This document shows positions 10,248 to 20,085 of a stretch of 64,000 nucleotides of DNA, in pieces. The notes beneath the pieces were generated by a model that saw only the letters and a program-made list of their open reading frames with translations, ran no database searches and was not told where the DNA came from. Location of the stretch: positions 1 to 64,000 of the forward strand of contig JAHJSA010000077.1 in NCBI GenBank assembly GCA_018830645.1, in the 5' to 3' direction. Origin of the DNA: Actinomycetota bacterium. GTDB taxonomy: Bacteria > Actinomycetota > Thermoleophilia > RBG-16-64-13. The translations under genes and the position numbers were made by a program. Position 1 is the stretch's first letter, and each line of letters opens with the position of its first letter.

Positions 10248-11357
10248 TCACTGGGCCTGCCTCACCAGGACAGCCGAGATACGCGAAGCCCACGTCTCGA
10301 CAGAGAACCGATTCTGCGCTTCCTCACAAGCCGCTTCGGCCATCTCCCGGGCGGCTTCCTCGCGCTCGAGCATCCTCATTATCGCAGCAGCGATCTCCTC
10401 TGCCGAGAAACCATCGGACACGATCCCAGTCCTCCCGTCGTCGATGATCTCAGGGAGGCTACCTCCAGGAGTGACGACGATAGGCTTCGCCGCCAGCATC
10501 GCTTCAACAACGGCCATTCCGAACCCCTCACTGAAGGAGGTCTGCACGTACACATCCGCGGTCGACAAGACATGCTCCAGCGAGCCGCTCCACCCTGCGA
10601 GAGTCACCCTATCTTCCAGACCGCGAATGCTGATGATCTCCTCGAGTCGCCCTCTTTCCTCCCCCTCGCCCCAGATGACAAGGCACACGGAACTGTCCAG
10701 CAGCGACATGGCTGAAATGAGGCCATAATAGTTCTTGACCTCGTGCAGCCTCCCCATGGAACCCAACACGATGCGCGTCCCCGTACCAAGCGGAGCGGTC
10801 TTCGCGGGCATTGCCTTCAATCCGACTCCGTTGTAGACGAGAGTCACCCTGTCCGCCGGCACGCCCGCTTCGATCAAGGCGGACTTCAGGAAGCCGGAAA
10901 CTACCACGTAGTGCCTGGTGAATCGGCGCATGGTCTTCTCTAATAGCTCGTACGCCTTTCTGATCCACGGATTGGCGTAGTCGCTGGACAACAAGCTGTG
11001 CACGATGACGAGATTCGGGACACGAGATACCGCCGACGCGACTCTACCGTAGAAATTCCCGACGACTCCCTGACTCACAATCAAATCGGCTCGTTCTGCC
11101 TTCGCGATGCCGGCGATTTCGAGAGCGGTCCGAGGACGCACCCTGCGACTGGAGAGAACGAATACCTTCGCCCCAGAACTCGCGAGAACGCCGGTCACGT
11201 CCCAGTTCCCTAGGCTGATGAGGACAAGCTTCAGATCCTCTCGGTGATACGAGCGGAACAATGCCTCCAGATACGCCTCAGCCCCGCCTGGGTTCCGAGA
11301 TCCAGAGTAGACGAGAACGACGGACTTGCGCGCATGCCCGGCCGGTACGACGCTCAT
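10248..11357 (-). CDS. glycosyltransferase family 4 protein
   Basis: VYSGSRNPGGAEAYLEALFRSY; YVQTSFSEGFGMAVVEAMLAAKPIVVTPGGSLPEIIDDGRTGIV. Confidence 0.85.
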   Translation of the reverse strand: MSVVPAGHARKSVVLVYSGSRNPGGAEAYLEALFRSYHREDLKLVLISLGNWDVTGVLASSGAKVFVLSSRRVRPRTALEIAGIAKAERADLIVSQGVVGNFYGRVASAVSRVPNLVIVHSLLSSDYANPWIRKAYELLEKTMRRFTRHYVVVSGFLKSALIEAGVPADRVTLVYNGVGLKAMPAKTAPLGTGTRIVLGSMGRLHEVKNYYGLISAMSLLDSSVCLVIWGEGEERGRLEEIISIRGLEDRVTLAGWSGSLEHVLSTADVYVQTSFSEGFGMAVVEAMLAAKPIVVTPGGSLPEIIDDGRTGIVSDGFSAEEIAAAIMRMLEREEAAREMAEAACEEAQNRFSVETWASRISAVLVRQAQ

Positions 11358-13309
11358 TCAGACAGCCGGTTCGGTTCCCGAGCAGTCAGCACCTCGACAC
11401 GCACACCTCGCTCTGGGGGTGGTGGCACGCCCCGTTCGAGTCCCAACCGCGTAGCAATGCCCGCCAGAAACCAAAAACCTACCCCGACCGTCAATGTCTC
11501 CCAGTAACTGGCGGTGAGGTTGGCAAACGCGACAGCGCACATCCCGCCGAATACTCCCGAGACGAAAGCGCGCCGAAGACCATCCTCCTGGACCAGATAG
11601 GACGCCACGACGCCTTTGGCCAGCCGGAACAGGAGCCAGAGAAACGCGAGCAACAGTGCGATCCCGCCCTCAGCTCCGAGTTGCAGGTAGTACTGGTCTA
11701 TCCACAACGGCGAGTATCCGAAGCGGTTTGCGCTCGTGCTCCCAAAAGTCCCTAGGCCAAGGCCGAACCATGGATGATCTGCGATTCGATACATGGCCGT
11801 CTCCCAAATATAGAGCCGGCCAAACGTCAAGCTCTTGGCAAGATACTCGGGGGAGAAGGCGAAGGCCAGACGGTCGATCAGCACCGACGGCAGGATGAAG
11901 GGCAAGGCTACCGCACCAGCCGCCATCGCGATGAGGAGGCGGCGATGCGCGAGTAGGGCGAAGCATGTGAGCCCGAAGATGAAGCCCAGCCACGAGCCTC
12001 GGCTGAAGGTGACCGCGAGACAGGCCGTCATCACAACCGACGCGGCGGCGGCACCGACTCGCACCCAGGAGCGCAGCGGCGTCACCGCGAGGCCTACCGC
12101 CAGGGAGGCCCCCAAGAGAAGCAGGGTCCCAAGACCATTTGGATTCCCGATTATCGAGTAGGCCCTGGTGTGTATCCCGGTCTCCGAAGCGTCTACCCAC
12201 CGAGCCGGCATCGGAGCGCCGGTCACGTACTGATAGAGACCGTGAAGCGCAAGAAGAAGACTGCTGGCAATGAACACGCCTATCAACGCTTTGAACCAGC
12301 GGTCATCGCAGGGCAGAAGCAAGGCCAAGAAGAAGAACAACATCGGCTGAAGCAGCACCCGAAGAGCGAAGGTCGCCGTTTCGTCCGGCACGCCCATCAC
12401 CACCACGGATCCGATCGCGGCCACCGCAACCAAGACAATAGGCGCGAGAAGCCGGGGCACAAGAGCCTCGGATCGACGAGTAACAAATATCGCGATGAAC
12501 AGCGCGACGATGCTCACCAGAAGAAAGACCTCGTCCCATGCGGCTCCCAGCCCATTGCCGGCCAGGAGCACACGGGCACCATAGTCGACCCAAGGAAAGG
12601 CCGCCATCACCAGTAGGAGGACTTCTGGTCGATAGATGACGACGGACGCCCCCAGGAGGCCGACGAGCACCGCAGAAGCCGCCATCCCACCAAGGCCGCT
12701 CGAAAGAGCCGCGAGCGCCCCCGCAAACGCCACAGCCAAGAGGACCAGCAACTCCATCGGGCCAATCGACGACTTGGTGCCCTCACCAACGGGGTTCGAG
12801 GCACGGAAACCGAGCCGGATCGCCATCGAGCGCGCCCAGGCCAGCAGGGACAACGAACCGAAAGCGGCAAGAACCACAAGCCCGTACTTGGAAAGGATCC
12901 CGGGGTGGCCGCCCACGTCCACGAATGAGCCAACGAATCTCCCGGCTACCCACGCTGCGACCCAAACCCCGGCAAGCAAGACAAGTCTCGTCGGCCCCAC
13001 GATCGACTCCTGGCCCCAGGCTACAATCGCCCGAGCAAGGCGCCCAAGATAGCCATTCTCCGACTGGTTGATAACCTTGTCGTGGAGGGATCTCGCCACC
13101 ACCCCCGCAGCCGAAGAATTCAGTTCCGAAATGGGAACCGGTCGAGCCCGTGAGAGACGAAGGATGACGCTGCCACTCCCGAACGCACCTACGACCTGAC
13201 TGACCCAGGCGGCAAACCTAGCCGAGTGGGACCCGCCCTGGGCGGAGAGAACGCGCGCGACGCCCAAATAGAGGCGACCAGACAATGAGGATGCCAGCAA
13301 CCGATGCAC
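11354..13309 (-). CDS. O-antigen ligase/polymerase (Wzy/WaaL-like) membrane protein
   Basis: Polytopic; SIIGNPNGLGTLLLLGASLAVG...FSRGSWLGFIFGLT...HPWFGLGLGTFG typical of Wzy_C family. Confidence 0.8.
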   Translation of the reverse strand: MHRLLASSLSGRLYLGVARVLSAQGGSHSARFAAWVSQVVGAFGSGSVILRLSRARPVPISELNSSAAGVVARSLHDKVINQSENGYLGRLARAIVAWGQESIVGPTRLVLLAGVWVAAWVAGRFVGSFVDVGGHPGILSKYGLVVLAAFGSLSLLAWARSMAIRLGFRASNPVGEGTKSSIGPMELLVLLAVAFAGALAALSSGLGGMAASAVLVGLLGASVVIYRPEVLLLVMAAFPWVDYGARVLLAGNGLGAAWDEVFLLVSIVALFIAIFVTRRSEALVPRLLAPIVLVAVAAIGSVVVMGVPDETATFALRVLLQPMLFFFLALLLPCDDRWFKALIGVFIASSLLLALHGLYQYVTGAPMPARWVDASETGIHTRAYSIIGNPNGLGTLLLLGASLAVGLAVTPLRSWVRVGAAAASVVMTACLAVTFSRGSWLGFIFGLTCFALLAHRRLLIAMAAGAVALPFILPSVLIDRLAFAFSPEYLAKSLTFGRLYIWETAMYRIADHPWFGLGLGTFGSTSANRFGYSPLWIDQYYLQLGAEGGIALLLAFLWLLFRLAKGVVASYLVQEDGLRRAFVSGVFGGMCAVAFANLTASYWETLTVGVGFWFLAGIATRLGLERGVPPPPERGVRVEVLTAREPNRLSE

Positions 13310-13315
13310 CCCCTT

Positions 13316-13798
13316 TCAACCGCCGACCAACTCGACTCCCCTGATCTGGAACCTCGCCTCATATCCTGGACCGACAAGCACAATAGTCTTCCCGACTCGA
13401 AGGGGTAGCCCCCCAACAGAAACGGTAGACGATGATGCCCGCCCATCACCTTCAACCACCACTTTGGCATCCTGATAGAGAGGCGACTCGGCCAGCACTA
13501 GGCGACCGTCGGGGGTGACGACTTCGGCCATGGTCGGCGTGAAGGACACGGACACCACTGTGCCCAGACTCGTGCCGACTTCATCGGTCGCCGCCTGACC
13601 CGCTTCTATGCTGACCAAGCCCACATCGCGCAGCCGTTCAGCTACGAGAGTCAGTCTGACCCGCTGCAGGTCGGTCTCGTTGGTCGAGTAACGAAGGAAA
13701 CCGAAGACAACCAGCGACACCAGGACAAGGACAACGAACAAGTCGACGACGCTTAGTCTGCCGAATAAACGTCCACGATTGTCGAGGAATTGGGCCAT
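13316..13798 (-). CDS. DUF4330-like membrane-anchored protein
   Basis: MAQFLDNRGRLFGRLSVVDLFVVLVLVSLVVFGFLRYSTNETDLQ...; the longer ORF call (to 15280) overlaps wecB on the other strand, so the MAQF start is preferred. Confidence 0.65.
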   Translation of the reverse strand: MAQFLDNRGRLFGRLSVVDLFVVLVLVSLVVFGFLRYSTNETDLQRVRLTLVAERLRDVGLVSIEAGQAATDEVGTSLGTVVSVSFTPTMAEVVTPDGRLVLAESPLYQDAKVVVEGDGRASSSTVSVGGLPLRVGKTIVLVGPGYEARFQIRGVELVGG

Positions 13799-14041
13799 GT
13801 AGGCGCTCCGAACGCTCGCCCGGCGTCGCGGGACTCGGGACCATAACCGCGGTATTCTATCAGACCGCCGTGCCGCGACACCACGGCCACAGCCCCGGCT
13901 GGAGGGCCGGCGCCTGAATCGTCGGGTCGACGAGAACCGCTGCACCGAGGCTGGTAACCTATTCGGTCGTGAGACCATGAACACGTTGGGAATACTTGCC
14001 ACTGGAGAATGGGCGGGCCAACCCACGGAGGTACAGCAGGA

Positions 14042-15190
14042 ATGCACACGCTTTTCGTGAGCTTCGGCACGCGCCCCGAGGCCATCAAGATGGCACCCGT
14101 GGTGCGCGAACTGCACCGTCGAAAAGACTTCCGAGTGGTCACCTGCCTCACCGGGCAGCACCGCGAGATGCTCGACCAGGTGATCGAGGCGTTCGACCTC
14201 CCCGTCGACCACGACTTGAACGTGATGAAGACCGCGCAGTCGCTCACCCACATCACCACGGCCGTGCTCGCAGGCATGGAGGCGCTGCTTGTCTCCGATG
14301 CTCCCGACATGGTACTGGTGCACGGCGACACCACCACCACCTTCGCCACCGCTCTCGCGGCTTTCTACCAGCAGATACCCGTGGCGCACGTCGAGGCGGG
14401 GTTGCGCACCGACACGCTCTACAACCCCTACCCGGAGGAGGCCAACCGCCGCCTCACCGACAGGCTGGCCGAGGTGCTCTGGGCCCCCACGCCGGCGGCA
14501 CGCTCGGCCCTCCTGGCCGAGGGCGCGGAAGAGCGGCGGATCCTCGTGACGGGGAACACGGTCATCGACGCTCTGCTGACCACGGCCGAGGGCGAGCCTC
14601 CACCGTTCCCGCCCGCCGTGAGCGAGGCGCTGGCGAGGCCGGGGCGGAAGGTGCTGGTGACCGTGCACCGCCGCGAGAGCTGGGGCGGGCCCATGCGATC
14701 GATCGCGCGGGCCATAAAGGACGTATGCCGCGAGCTTCCCGATACCACCTTCATCTTCCCCATCCACCTCAACCCCGTCGTTCGCGAGATCTTCCGCGAC
14801 ATCCTCGATGAAGTAGAGGGCGTGGTGTTCACGGAACCGCTCTCCTACCGGCCGTTCGTGCACCTGATGAAGGCCGTGGATCTTGTCATCACCGATTCCG
14901 GAGGGGTCCAGGAGGAGGCGCCGACCCTGGGCAAGCCGGTGCTGGTGATGCGCGACACCACCGAGCGGCCTGAGGGGATCGAGGCGGGCACCGCTCGGCT
15001 CGTGGGCACCGACACCGCGGCCATCGGAGATTCGCTGACCGAGTTGCTCACCGATGAGGGTGCCTACCGGAGCATGGCCTCCGCAGTCAACCCCTACGGC
15101 GACGGCCGGGCGGCGGAACGCATCGCGGACCACCTGGAGCATCTGTTCGGGCTGCGCGCCGCGCCGCCCACACCTTTCGGCGGTCGATAG
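14042..15190 (+). CDS. wecB: non-hydrolyzing UDP-N-acetylglucosamine 2-epimerase, second paralog
   Basis: MHTLFVSFGTRPEAIKMAPVVRELHRRKDFRVVTCLTGQHREMLDQV...VHGDTTTTFATALAAFYQQIPVAHVEAGLRT. Confidence 0.92.
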   Translation: MHTLFVSFGTRPEAIKMAPVVRELHRRKDFRVVTCLTGQHREMLDQVIEAFDLPVDHDLNVMKTAQSLTHITTAVLAGMEALLVSDAPDMVLVHGDTTTTFATALAAFYQQIPVAHVEAGLRTDTLYNPYPEEANRRLTDRLAEVLWAPTPAARSALLAEGAEERRILVTGNTVIDALLTTAEGEPPPFPPAVSEALARPGRKVLVTVHRRESWGGPMRSIARAIKDVCRELPDTTFIFPIHLNPVVREIFRDILDEVEGVVFTEPLSYRPFVHLMKAVDLVITDSGGVQEEAPTLGKPVLVMRDTTERPEGIEAGTARLVGTDTAAIGDSLTELLTDEGAYRSMASAVNPYGDGRAAERIADHLEHLFGLRAAPPTPFGGR

Positions 15191-15285
15191 CCCAGCCGCC
15201 GGGCCGCCGGGCCGGCGGCGGGTCGGGCCGGCGAGTTCGGGGGCGTGGGCTGGGTCGACGGGCGAACGTGTCCGCCGCACACGCC

Positions 15286-15474
15286 CTAGAAGTCCACGTA
15301 CTCTCCATCGTCTTCGTGCGTACTCGAGAGCATGTCGAGCACGGAGCCGTCCTCCTGCGCGATACCCAGGTATACCACCGAGGGTCCCGTGTAGAGCGTG
15401 ATCTTCGCGCCCACGGGCAAGGCGATCTTCCGCCCGTCGAGTCCGATGATGCCCCGCAGGTAGGCCGACTCCAT
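15286..15474 (-). CDS. small conserved-looking protein downstream of larB
   Basis: MESAYLRGIIGLDGRKIALPVGAKITLYTGPSVVYLGIAQEDGSVLDMLSSTHEDDGEYVDF; frame open upstream and overlapping the larB 3' end, so the true start is uncertain. Confidence 0.5.
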   Translation of the reverse strand: MESAYLRGIIGLDGRKIALPVGAKITLYTGPSVVYLGIAQEDGSVLDMLSSTHEDDGEYVDF

Positions 15475-15557
15475 CTCATGATCCACCCGGGCTGAGTGGA
15501 TGGGGAAGGGCTCAGCGTCTTCGATCTGCAGTCGGGGCTCGCGCTCGTGTCCGATGT

Positions 15558-16385
15558 CTATGGCGCACTCCCTTCTTCCGACCGGCCGGCGTCCGCGACA
15601 CGGCGTGCGATCAGACCCGCCGTCGCGCCGGCCCCAACGCCGTTGTCCACGTTGACAGTGACCAACCCCGGTGAACACGACTGCAGCATGGAGTACAGGG
15701 CGGCGGAACCGTCGCCACCCAGCCCGTAGCCCCCGGACTTGGGCACCCCGATCACCGGCACGTCCACCAATCCGCTCACGAGCGAGGGCAGCGCTCCCTC
15801 CATGCCCGCTACCACCACGAGCACCGAAGCCCGCTCCCGGATCATCTCGCTGAGCGGCTCGAAGAGCCTGTGGACTCCCGCCACACCCACGTCGTAGGCC
15901 CTGAGCACCCGGCATCCCATGTGAGCGGCCACGAGGGCCGCCTCCTCAGCGACGCCCACGTCGGAGGTGCCCCCCGTGAGGATACCTACCACTCCGTTGT
16001 CCACCGGTCGCCGATACGCGGCGGTCCACGCCTCGAACACCCGGGTCACGGGGCTGTACAGAAGCTCGGCCTCCGAACCCGGAGCCGCGCTCAGACCGTC
16101 CGAAAGAGTCGCGGCACCTTCGGGCGTGAGCCGACTCACGAGCGCCAGTCCGATCACAGTCAGAAACGACCGCACGATGTCGAGTAGGGCCTCGTCTGTC
16201 TTGCCGGGTGCGTACACCACCTCCGGCACTCCCTTGCGCGCCGCCCTACCGAAGTCGAGACGCGCGAACTCGCCCAACTGGTTCACTTGGAGCAACGGCA
16301 GCTTGGCGAGCGCATCCTCTACTCCCAGAGCGCCTGACGCCACACCCTCCAGGATGGTGCGCACCTCGCGGTCGCTCGAAGTCAT
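15558..16385 (-). CDS. larB: nickel pincer cofactor biosynthesis protein LarB
   Basis: AIR-carboxylase-like VGILTGGTSDVGVAEEAALVAAHMGCRVLRAYDVGVAGVHRLF...VVVAGMEGALPSLVSGLVDVPVIGVPKSGGYG. Confidence 0.85.
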   Translation of the reverse strand: MTSSDREVRTILEGVASGALGVEDALAKLPLLQVNQLGEFARLDFGRAARKGVPEVVYAPGKTDEALLDIVRSFLTVIGLALVSRLTPEGAATLSDGLSAAPGSEAELLYSPVTRVFEAWTAAYRRPVDNGVVGILTGGTSDVGVAEEAALVAAHMGCRVLRAYDVGVAGVHRLFEPLSEMIRERASVLVVVAGMEGALPSLVSGLVDVPVIGVPKSGGYGLGGDGSAALYSMLQSCSPGLVTVNVDNGVGAGATAGLIARRVADAGRSEEGSAP

Positions 16386-17290
16386 GCGAGCCGCCCCTGC
16401 CGTTCGGGCGCTCCATCGAGACCGAAGACGGAAGCGGCGTTGCGGCCGAAGATCGCCGCCCTGATTGTGGGGTCGAGGTCGAAGGTGTCTTCCAGGTAGC
16501 GACGAGGTGAGATGAGGGGGAAGTCGCTGCCGAACAACAGTTTCTCGGGTCCCGCGGCCGTCGCGGCCACGGAGTACACGTCTCGCCGGTACAGGTACGG
16601 CACGGCCGATGTGTCGTAATACACGTTCGCCAAGACCCGACGGGGTTCCGCCATCATCTCGTAGAAGAAGAGACCGCCTCCCATATGCGCGAAGATGGTG
16701 ACCAGGTCAGGATGGCGGCTCGCGAAGTCGTAGCACGGTCCGGGGGTGGCCTCGCCCTTCCCGGGGTACTTGTGGCCCACCGGTTCGTTCGAGTGCATGT
16801 TGAGTGGCAGCCCGCGTTCGGTGAGCACGCCGGCCACCTCGTCCAACCCGCGCGACTCGGCCAAGTCGAAGCGCTGACCGTCGGGGAAGAGCTCACCGCA
16901 ACCGACCAGCCCGGCGTCGAAGCACCTCTCAAGCTCGGGGATGGCGCCCGGCACCTCCGGCGAGACGCAGGCCAAACCGATGAACCTGTCCGGGTGGGTA
17001 CGGACAGCTTCGATCACGTAGTCGTTGGTGTCGCGGCAGCGTCCCTGATCGCGGTAGGCGAACCCGAAGACCACCGAACGGTCCACCCCAGTGGCGTCCA
17101 TCTCTTCGATGACGCGCTCGAACGGCACCATGCGCGACTTCGGGTCGGTATACAGCGCACAGAACCAATCGTCACAATCCAAGTGCTCCACGCGCGCCGC
17201 GATGACCCCGGGCGAGAACAGATGCACGTGCGCATCGATCACGGGGCCCCGCACCCGATACGACACTGGAGGAGTCAGCGCGTCGTTCAT
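16382..17290 (-). CDS. amidohydrolase family (TIM-barrel) protein
   Basis: VIDAHVHLFSPG...; HPDLVTIFAHMGGGLFFYEMMAE...LLFGSDFPLISPRRYLED. Start MNDALTPP preferred to avoid overlap with ddl. Confidence 0.8.
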   Translation of the reverse strand: MNDALTPPVSYRVRGPVIDAHVHLFSPGVIAARVEHLDCDDWFCALYTDPKSRMVPFERVIEEMDATGVDRSVVFGFAYRDQGRCRDTNDYVIEAVRTHPDRFIGLACVSPEVPGAIPELERCFDAGLVGCGELFPDGQRFDLAESRGLDEVAGVLTERGLPLNMHSNEPVGHKYPGKGEATPGPCYDFASRHPDLVTIFAHMGGGLFFYEMMAEPRRVLANVYYDTSAVPYLYRRDVYSVAATAAGPEKLLFGSDFPLISPRRYLEDTFDLDPTIRAAIFGRNAASVFGLDGAPERQGRLA

Positions 17291-17306
17291 CGACCTGGCA
17301 ACGGGC

Positions 17307-18260
17307 TTAGGCGGAGATGCGAGCGTCCGACACAACGCTCAGGAGGATGAGTTCCACCAGCTCCGCGTAGCCGATGCCTGCCTCCCGGGCCTGCGCCGGC
17401 AGGTCGGAGAGGTCGGTCATGCCCGGCAGCGTGTTGATCTCCGTGAAGTACGGGGTCTCGTCCGCCGCCACCATGAAGTCCACCCTTCCATAACCTCGGC
17501 ACCCGATCGCCCGGAACGCGGCCACACTGAGCCGATCCACCTCGACCGCGGTCTCCGACGACAGCCGGGCCGGCAGGATGAACTCGGTCATGCCGTGAGT
17601 GTACTTGGCCTCGTAGTCGTAGAACTCGTTCTTGGGCACGAGCTCCAAGGTAGGCAGCACCTGCAGCCCGTCGGATCGCTCGAGCACCCCGACCGTGATC
17701 TCCCTGCCCTCGATGAACTGCTCGACGAACATCTGGCCGAACTGCCGCCGGCCGCTTTCGAGGCACTCTTCGAGCGTGTCACGGTCCGCGCACTTCGCCA
17801 CACCGAGGCTCGACCCCTCCTGTACGGGCTTCACCATGACCGGCAGCCCCATACGTTCGACGATCGCGGCGGCGGCGGTGCGCGCTTCCTCGTGCCGGCC
17901 GAACTCGTAGAAGTCGGGGGTGGGGACGCCGCTCTGCGCCACCACCTTCTTAGCGGCGATCTTGTGCATGCCGAGCGCCGAAGCGAGGACCCCCGAACCC
18001 GTATAGGGGATGCCCATGATGTCGAGCAGTCCCTGGATGGTCCCGTCTTCACCGTACCGACCGTGGAGTGCGAGGAAGGCCACGTCGATCCCTGCTTCGA
18101 TCATCCGGGCGCCCACGTCCCGCAACGCGTCGATGCGCACGACGTCGTACCCCAAGGAGGCGAGGGCGCGAAAGCAGTTCTCCCCCGACCTCAGAGAGAC
18201 CTCACGCTCTACCGAGAGCCCCCCCATGAGGACGCCTATTCTCTTGGATTTGAGATCCAC
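17307..18260 (-). CDS. ddl: D-alanine--D-alanine ligase
   Basis: IGVLMGGLSVEREVSLRSGENC...; LHGRYGEDGTIQGLLDIMGIPYTGSGVLASALGMHK...; FTEINTLPGMTDLSDLP. Confidence 0.93.
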   Translation of the reverse strand: MDLKSKRIGVLMGGLSVEREVSLRSGENCFRALASLGYDVVRIDALRDVGARMIEAGIDVAFLALHGRYGEDGTIQGLLDIMGIPYTGSGVLASALGMHKIAAKKVVAQSGVPTPDFYEFGRHEEARTAAAAIVERMGLPVMVKPVQEGSSLGVAKCADRDTLEECLESGRRQFGQMFVEQFIEGREITVGVLERSDGLQVLPTLELVPKNEFYDYEAKYTHGMTEFILPARLSSETAVEVDRLSVAAFRAIGCRGYGRVDFMVAADETPYFTEINTLPGMTDLSDLPAQAREAGIGYAELVELILLSVVSDARISA

Positions 18261-18310
18261 ACGGAAACTGTAACACAGCCCGGCGCAGCGTCCTTTCCCC
18301 GCGCCCTGAT

Positions 18311-19195
18311 CTAGCGGGCCAGCGACACCCTCGGCTGGACTCCCGCGGACGCGACCGAGCGCCGGGTGCTTCGCAACGAGGTGGACGCGTCGGCGCTGGC
18401 CAGTAGTTCGTCGACTGTCCGGCCGTCACGCGGATATACGGCGTAGCCGACGAAACTGTCGATCTTCCGTCCTTCGATCAGTCTCTGGTTCACAGCCTTC
18501 GAGACCGCCGCAGCGAACTCCGACGCCTCCACCGAACCGCGCACGGGCCAGGCTAGGGCAAGGAGATCAGCGGCTAGACGGAACGCCTCCGCACTCCGCC
18601 CCACTTCACGCGTCGCCCGGCGGCCCACGGCGCCCAGGGCCCTCTCCGCCGCGTCGCGACCGTAGTACGCCACCAGCTCTTCGAACCTGTGGACGCGCAC
18701 GATCATCACGCCGAACGTGGGCCCGTTCGTCTCGGCGACTTCAGCCTGCTCGCGTACCACGTCGCGGAAGCACACCGATGTGCGCAGCCCCGTGGCCGGG
18801 TCTACGAGCCGTGGCCCTCTCCTCCGGGCGCGTTCCGCCAGATCCTCCCGGCGGCGGATCACCACCGACGACGCGACGCTCAACACCCAGGCTCCGACCA
18901 ACAAGCCGGTGAGCCACGTCGGGTTCCCCCACATGGCGAGGGGTAGGGTGAGGGCGACGTCGAACAGGCAAAGAAGATACCCGAGACCGGCGTCATCACG
19001 GAAGGTCACGGTCAAGCGCAGCGACCAGAGCGCGTATGCGATCAGGATCAGGGAATAGAGACCAGAAAGAAGGCCCACCCGCAGTCCGAACGCGGATGGG
19101 CCTAACAGGGCGACGAAGCCGAGGAGTGGTAGACGATACCTCCCCTTGGAGTGCTCTCCTGAGCGCGGACGCTTGGCTGTGAAAGTGGCACCCAT
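18311..19195 (-). CDS. membrane protein with degenerate GGDEF-like domain
   Basis: N-terminal TM helices; GGDEF-fold sequence (LVDPATGLRTSVCFRDVVREQ...VHRFEELVAYYGRDAAERAL...RLAADLLALAWP...YAVYPRDGRTVDELLASAD) with the signature replaced by ADLLALAW. Confidence 0.65.
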   Translation of the reverse strand: MGATFTAKRPRSGEHSKGRYRLPLLGFVALLGPSAFGLRVGLLSGLYSLILIAYALWSLRLTVTFRDDAGLGYLLCLFDVALTLPLAMWGNPTWLTGLLVGAWVLSVASSVVIRRREDLAERARRRGPRLVDPATGLRTSVCFRDVVREQAEVAETNGPTFGVMIVRVHRFEELVAYYGRDAAERALGAVGRRATREVGRSAEAFRLAADLLALAWPVRGSVEASEFAAAVSKAVNQRLIEGRKIDSFVGYAVYPRDGRTVDELLASADASTSLRSTRRSVASAGVQPRVSLAR

Positions 19196-19209
19196 GTGAT
19201 TCTGCCTGC

Positions 19210-19238
19210 ACTATATGATATATGAAATGCCATTGCAA
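19210..19238 (-). promoter_or_regulatory. sigma70-like promoter for the degenerate GGDEF gene
   Basis: Minus strand TTGCAA-N17-TATAGT (TTGCAATGGCATTTCATATATCATATAGT) just upstream of the ATG at 19195. Confidence 0.55.
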
Positions 19239-19503
19239 GAGATATTGCTAAACCATGAAAATGAAATACGGCTCTGTTCGTTCGGGGAGTCGGATGACCG
19301 CCTCCGCCCACTCCCAACCCCCGTGCGAACTCCTTTCGGTCGCCCGACGCGCACATCGTGGAACATCCCGTGACGGTCCTCCGTACGAAGGATGAAGGGA
19401 CCGGATCCAGCCGGTCCGCCGCCGAGGCGGCACCGCATCGTACGTGGGAGCGAGTCGAGTGGACACAGCAGTCATACCGACCCGGAGCGGAGCGCGATCC
19501 GCG

Positions 19504-20085
19504 ATGATCGAACCCGTGACCTCCGAGACGGATGAGCGGCTCGCGGTCAGATCGGCTCGGGGCGACCTCCGTGCGTACGAGGAGCTCGTCGTGCGCCACC
19601 AGAGGCTCATTCTGAGGATCCTTTGGGCGAGGGGCGCGTGGTCACAGGAGGACGCCGAGGACCTCGCCCAAGAGACGTTCGTGCGGGCGTGGGAACGCCT
19701 CGGCACCTACGACTCGTCCCGTCCATTCAAGTCCTGGATCGCGCGGATCGCCGGGAACCTGGCGATCGATCGTCATCGGGCCGACTCCCGTCGGCCACGG
19801 ACCACCGATCTCGACGAAGTCGGAGCCACGTTGACGACCGGGGGTCCCGGTCCGGCGGCCATCGCGATCGAGAACGAGCGACAGCGAGAGCTACTCAGCC
19901 GCCTCCGAGAACTGCCGGAACACTACCGCCAAGTGATCGTGTTGCGGTTTCTCGAGGACCTGAGCTACGAGGAGATCGCCGAACTGCTCGATCTACCCAT
20001 GGGCTCAGTGAAGACCCGAATCTTCAGGGGGCGAGAGATGCTGAAACGGCGCCTGCGCCCAGACACAGTGGAGGGAGAAGGGTGA
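19504..20085 (+). CDS. ECF-type RNA polymerase sigma factor
   Basis: DLAQETFVRAWERLGTYDSSRPFKSWIARIAGNLAIDRHRADSRR...EHYRQVIVLRFLEDLSYEEIAELLDLPMGSVKTRIFRGREMLKRRL. ORF open from 19444. Confidence 0.9.
   Translation: MIEPVTSETDERLAVRSARGDLRAYEELVVRHQRLILRILWARGAWSQEDAEDLAQETFVRAWERLGTYDSSRPFKSWIARIAGNLAIDRHRADSRRPRTTDLDEVGATLTTGGPGPAAIAIENERQRELLSRLRELPEHYRQVIVLRFLEDLSYEEIAELLDLPMGSVKTRIFRGREMLKRRLRPDTVEGEG

Noticed and set aside
13799-15280. Extension of the minus-strand 654-aa ORF 13316-15280
   Set aside because: The upstream portion is antisense to the well-supported wecB gene on the plus strand; only the MAQF... portion looks like a real protein.
15190-15285. Terminator between wecB (second copy) and the small minus-strand ORF
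   Set aside because: GC-rich imperfect inverted repeats are visible, but the pairing is ambiguous and no T-tract follows, so it was not called as a feature.
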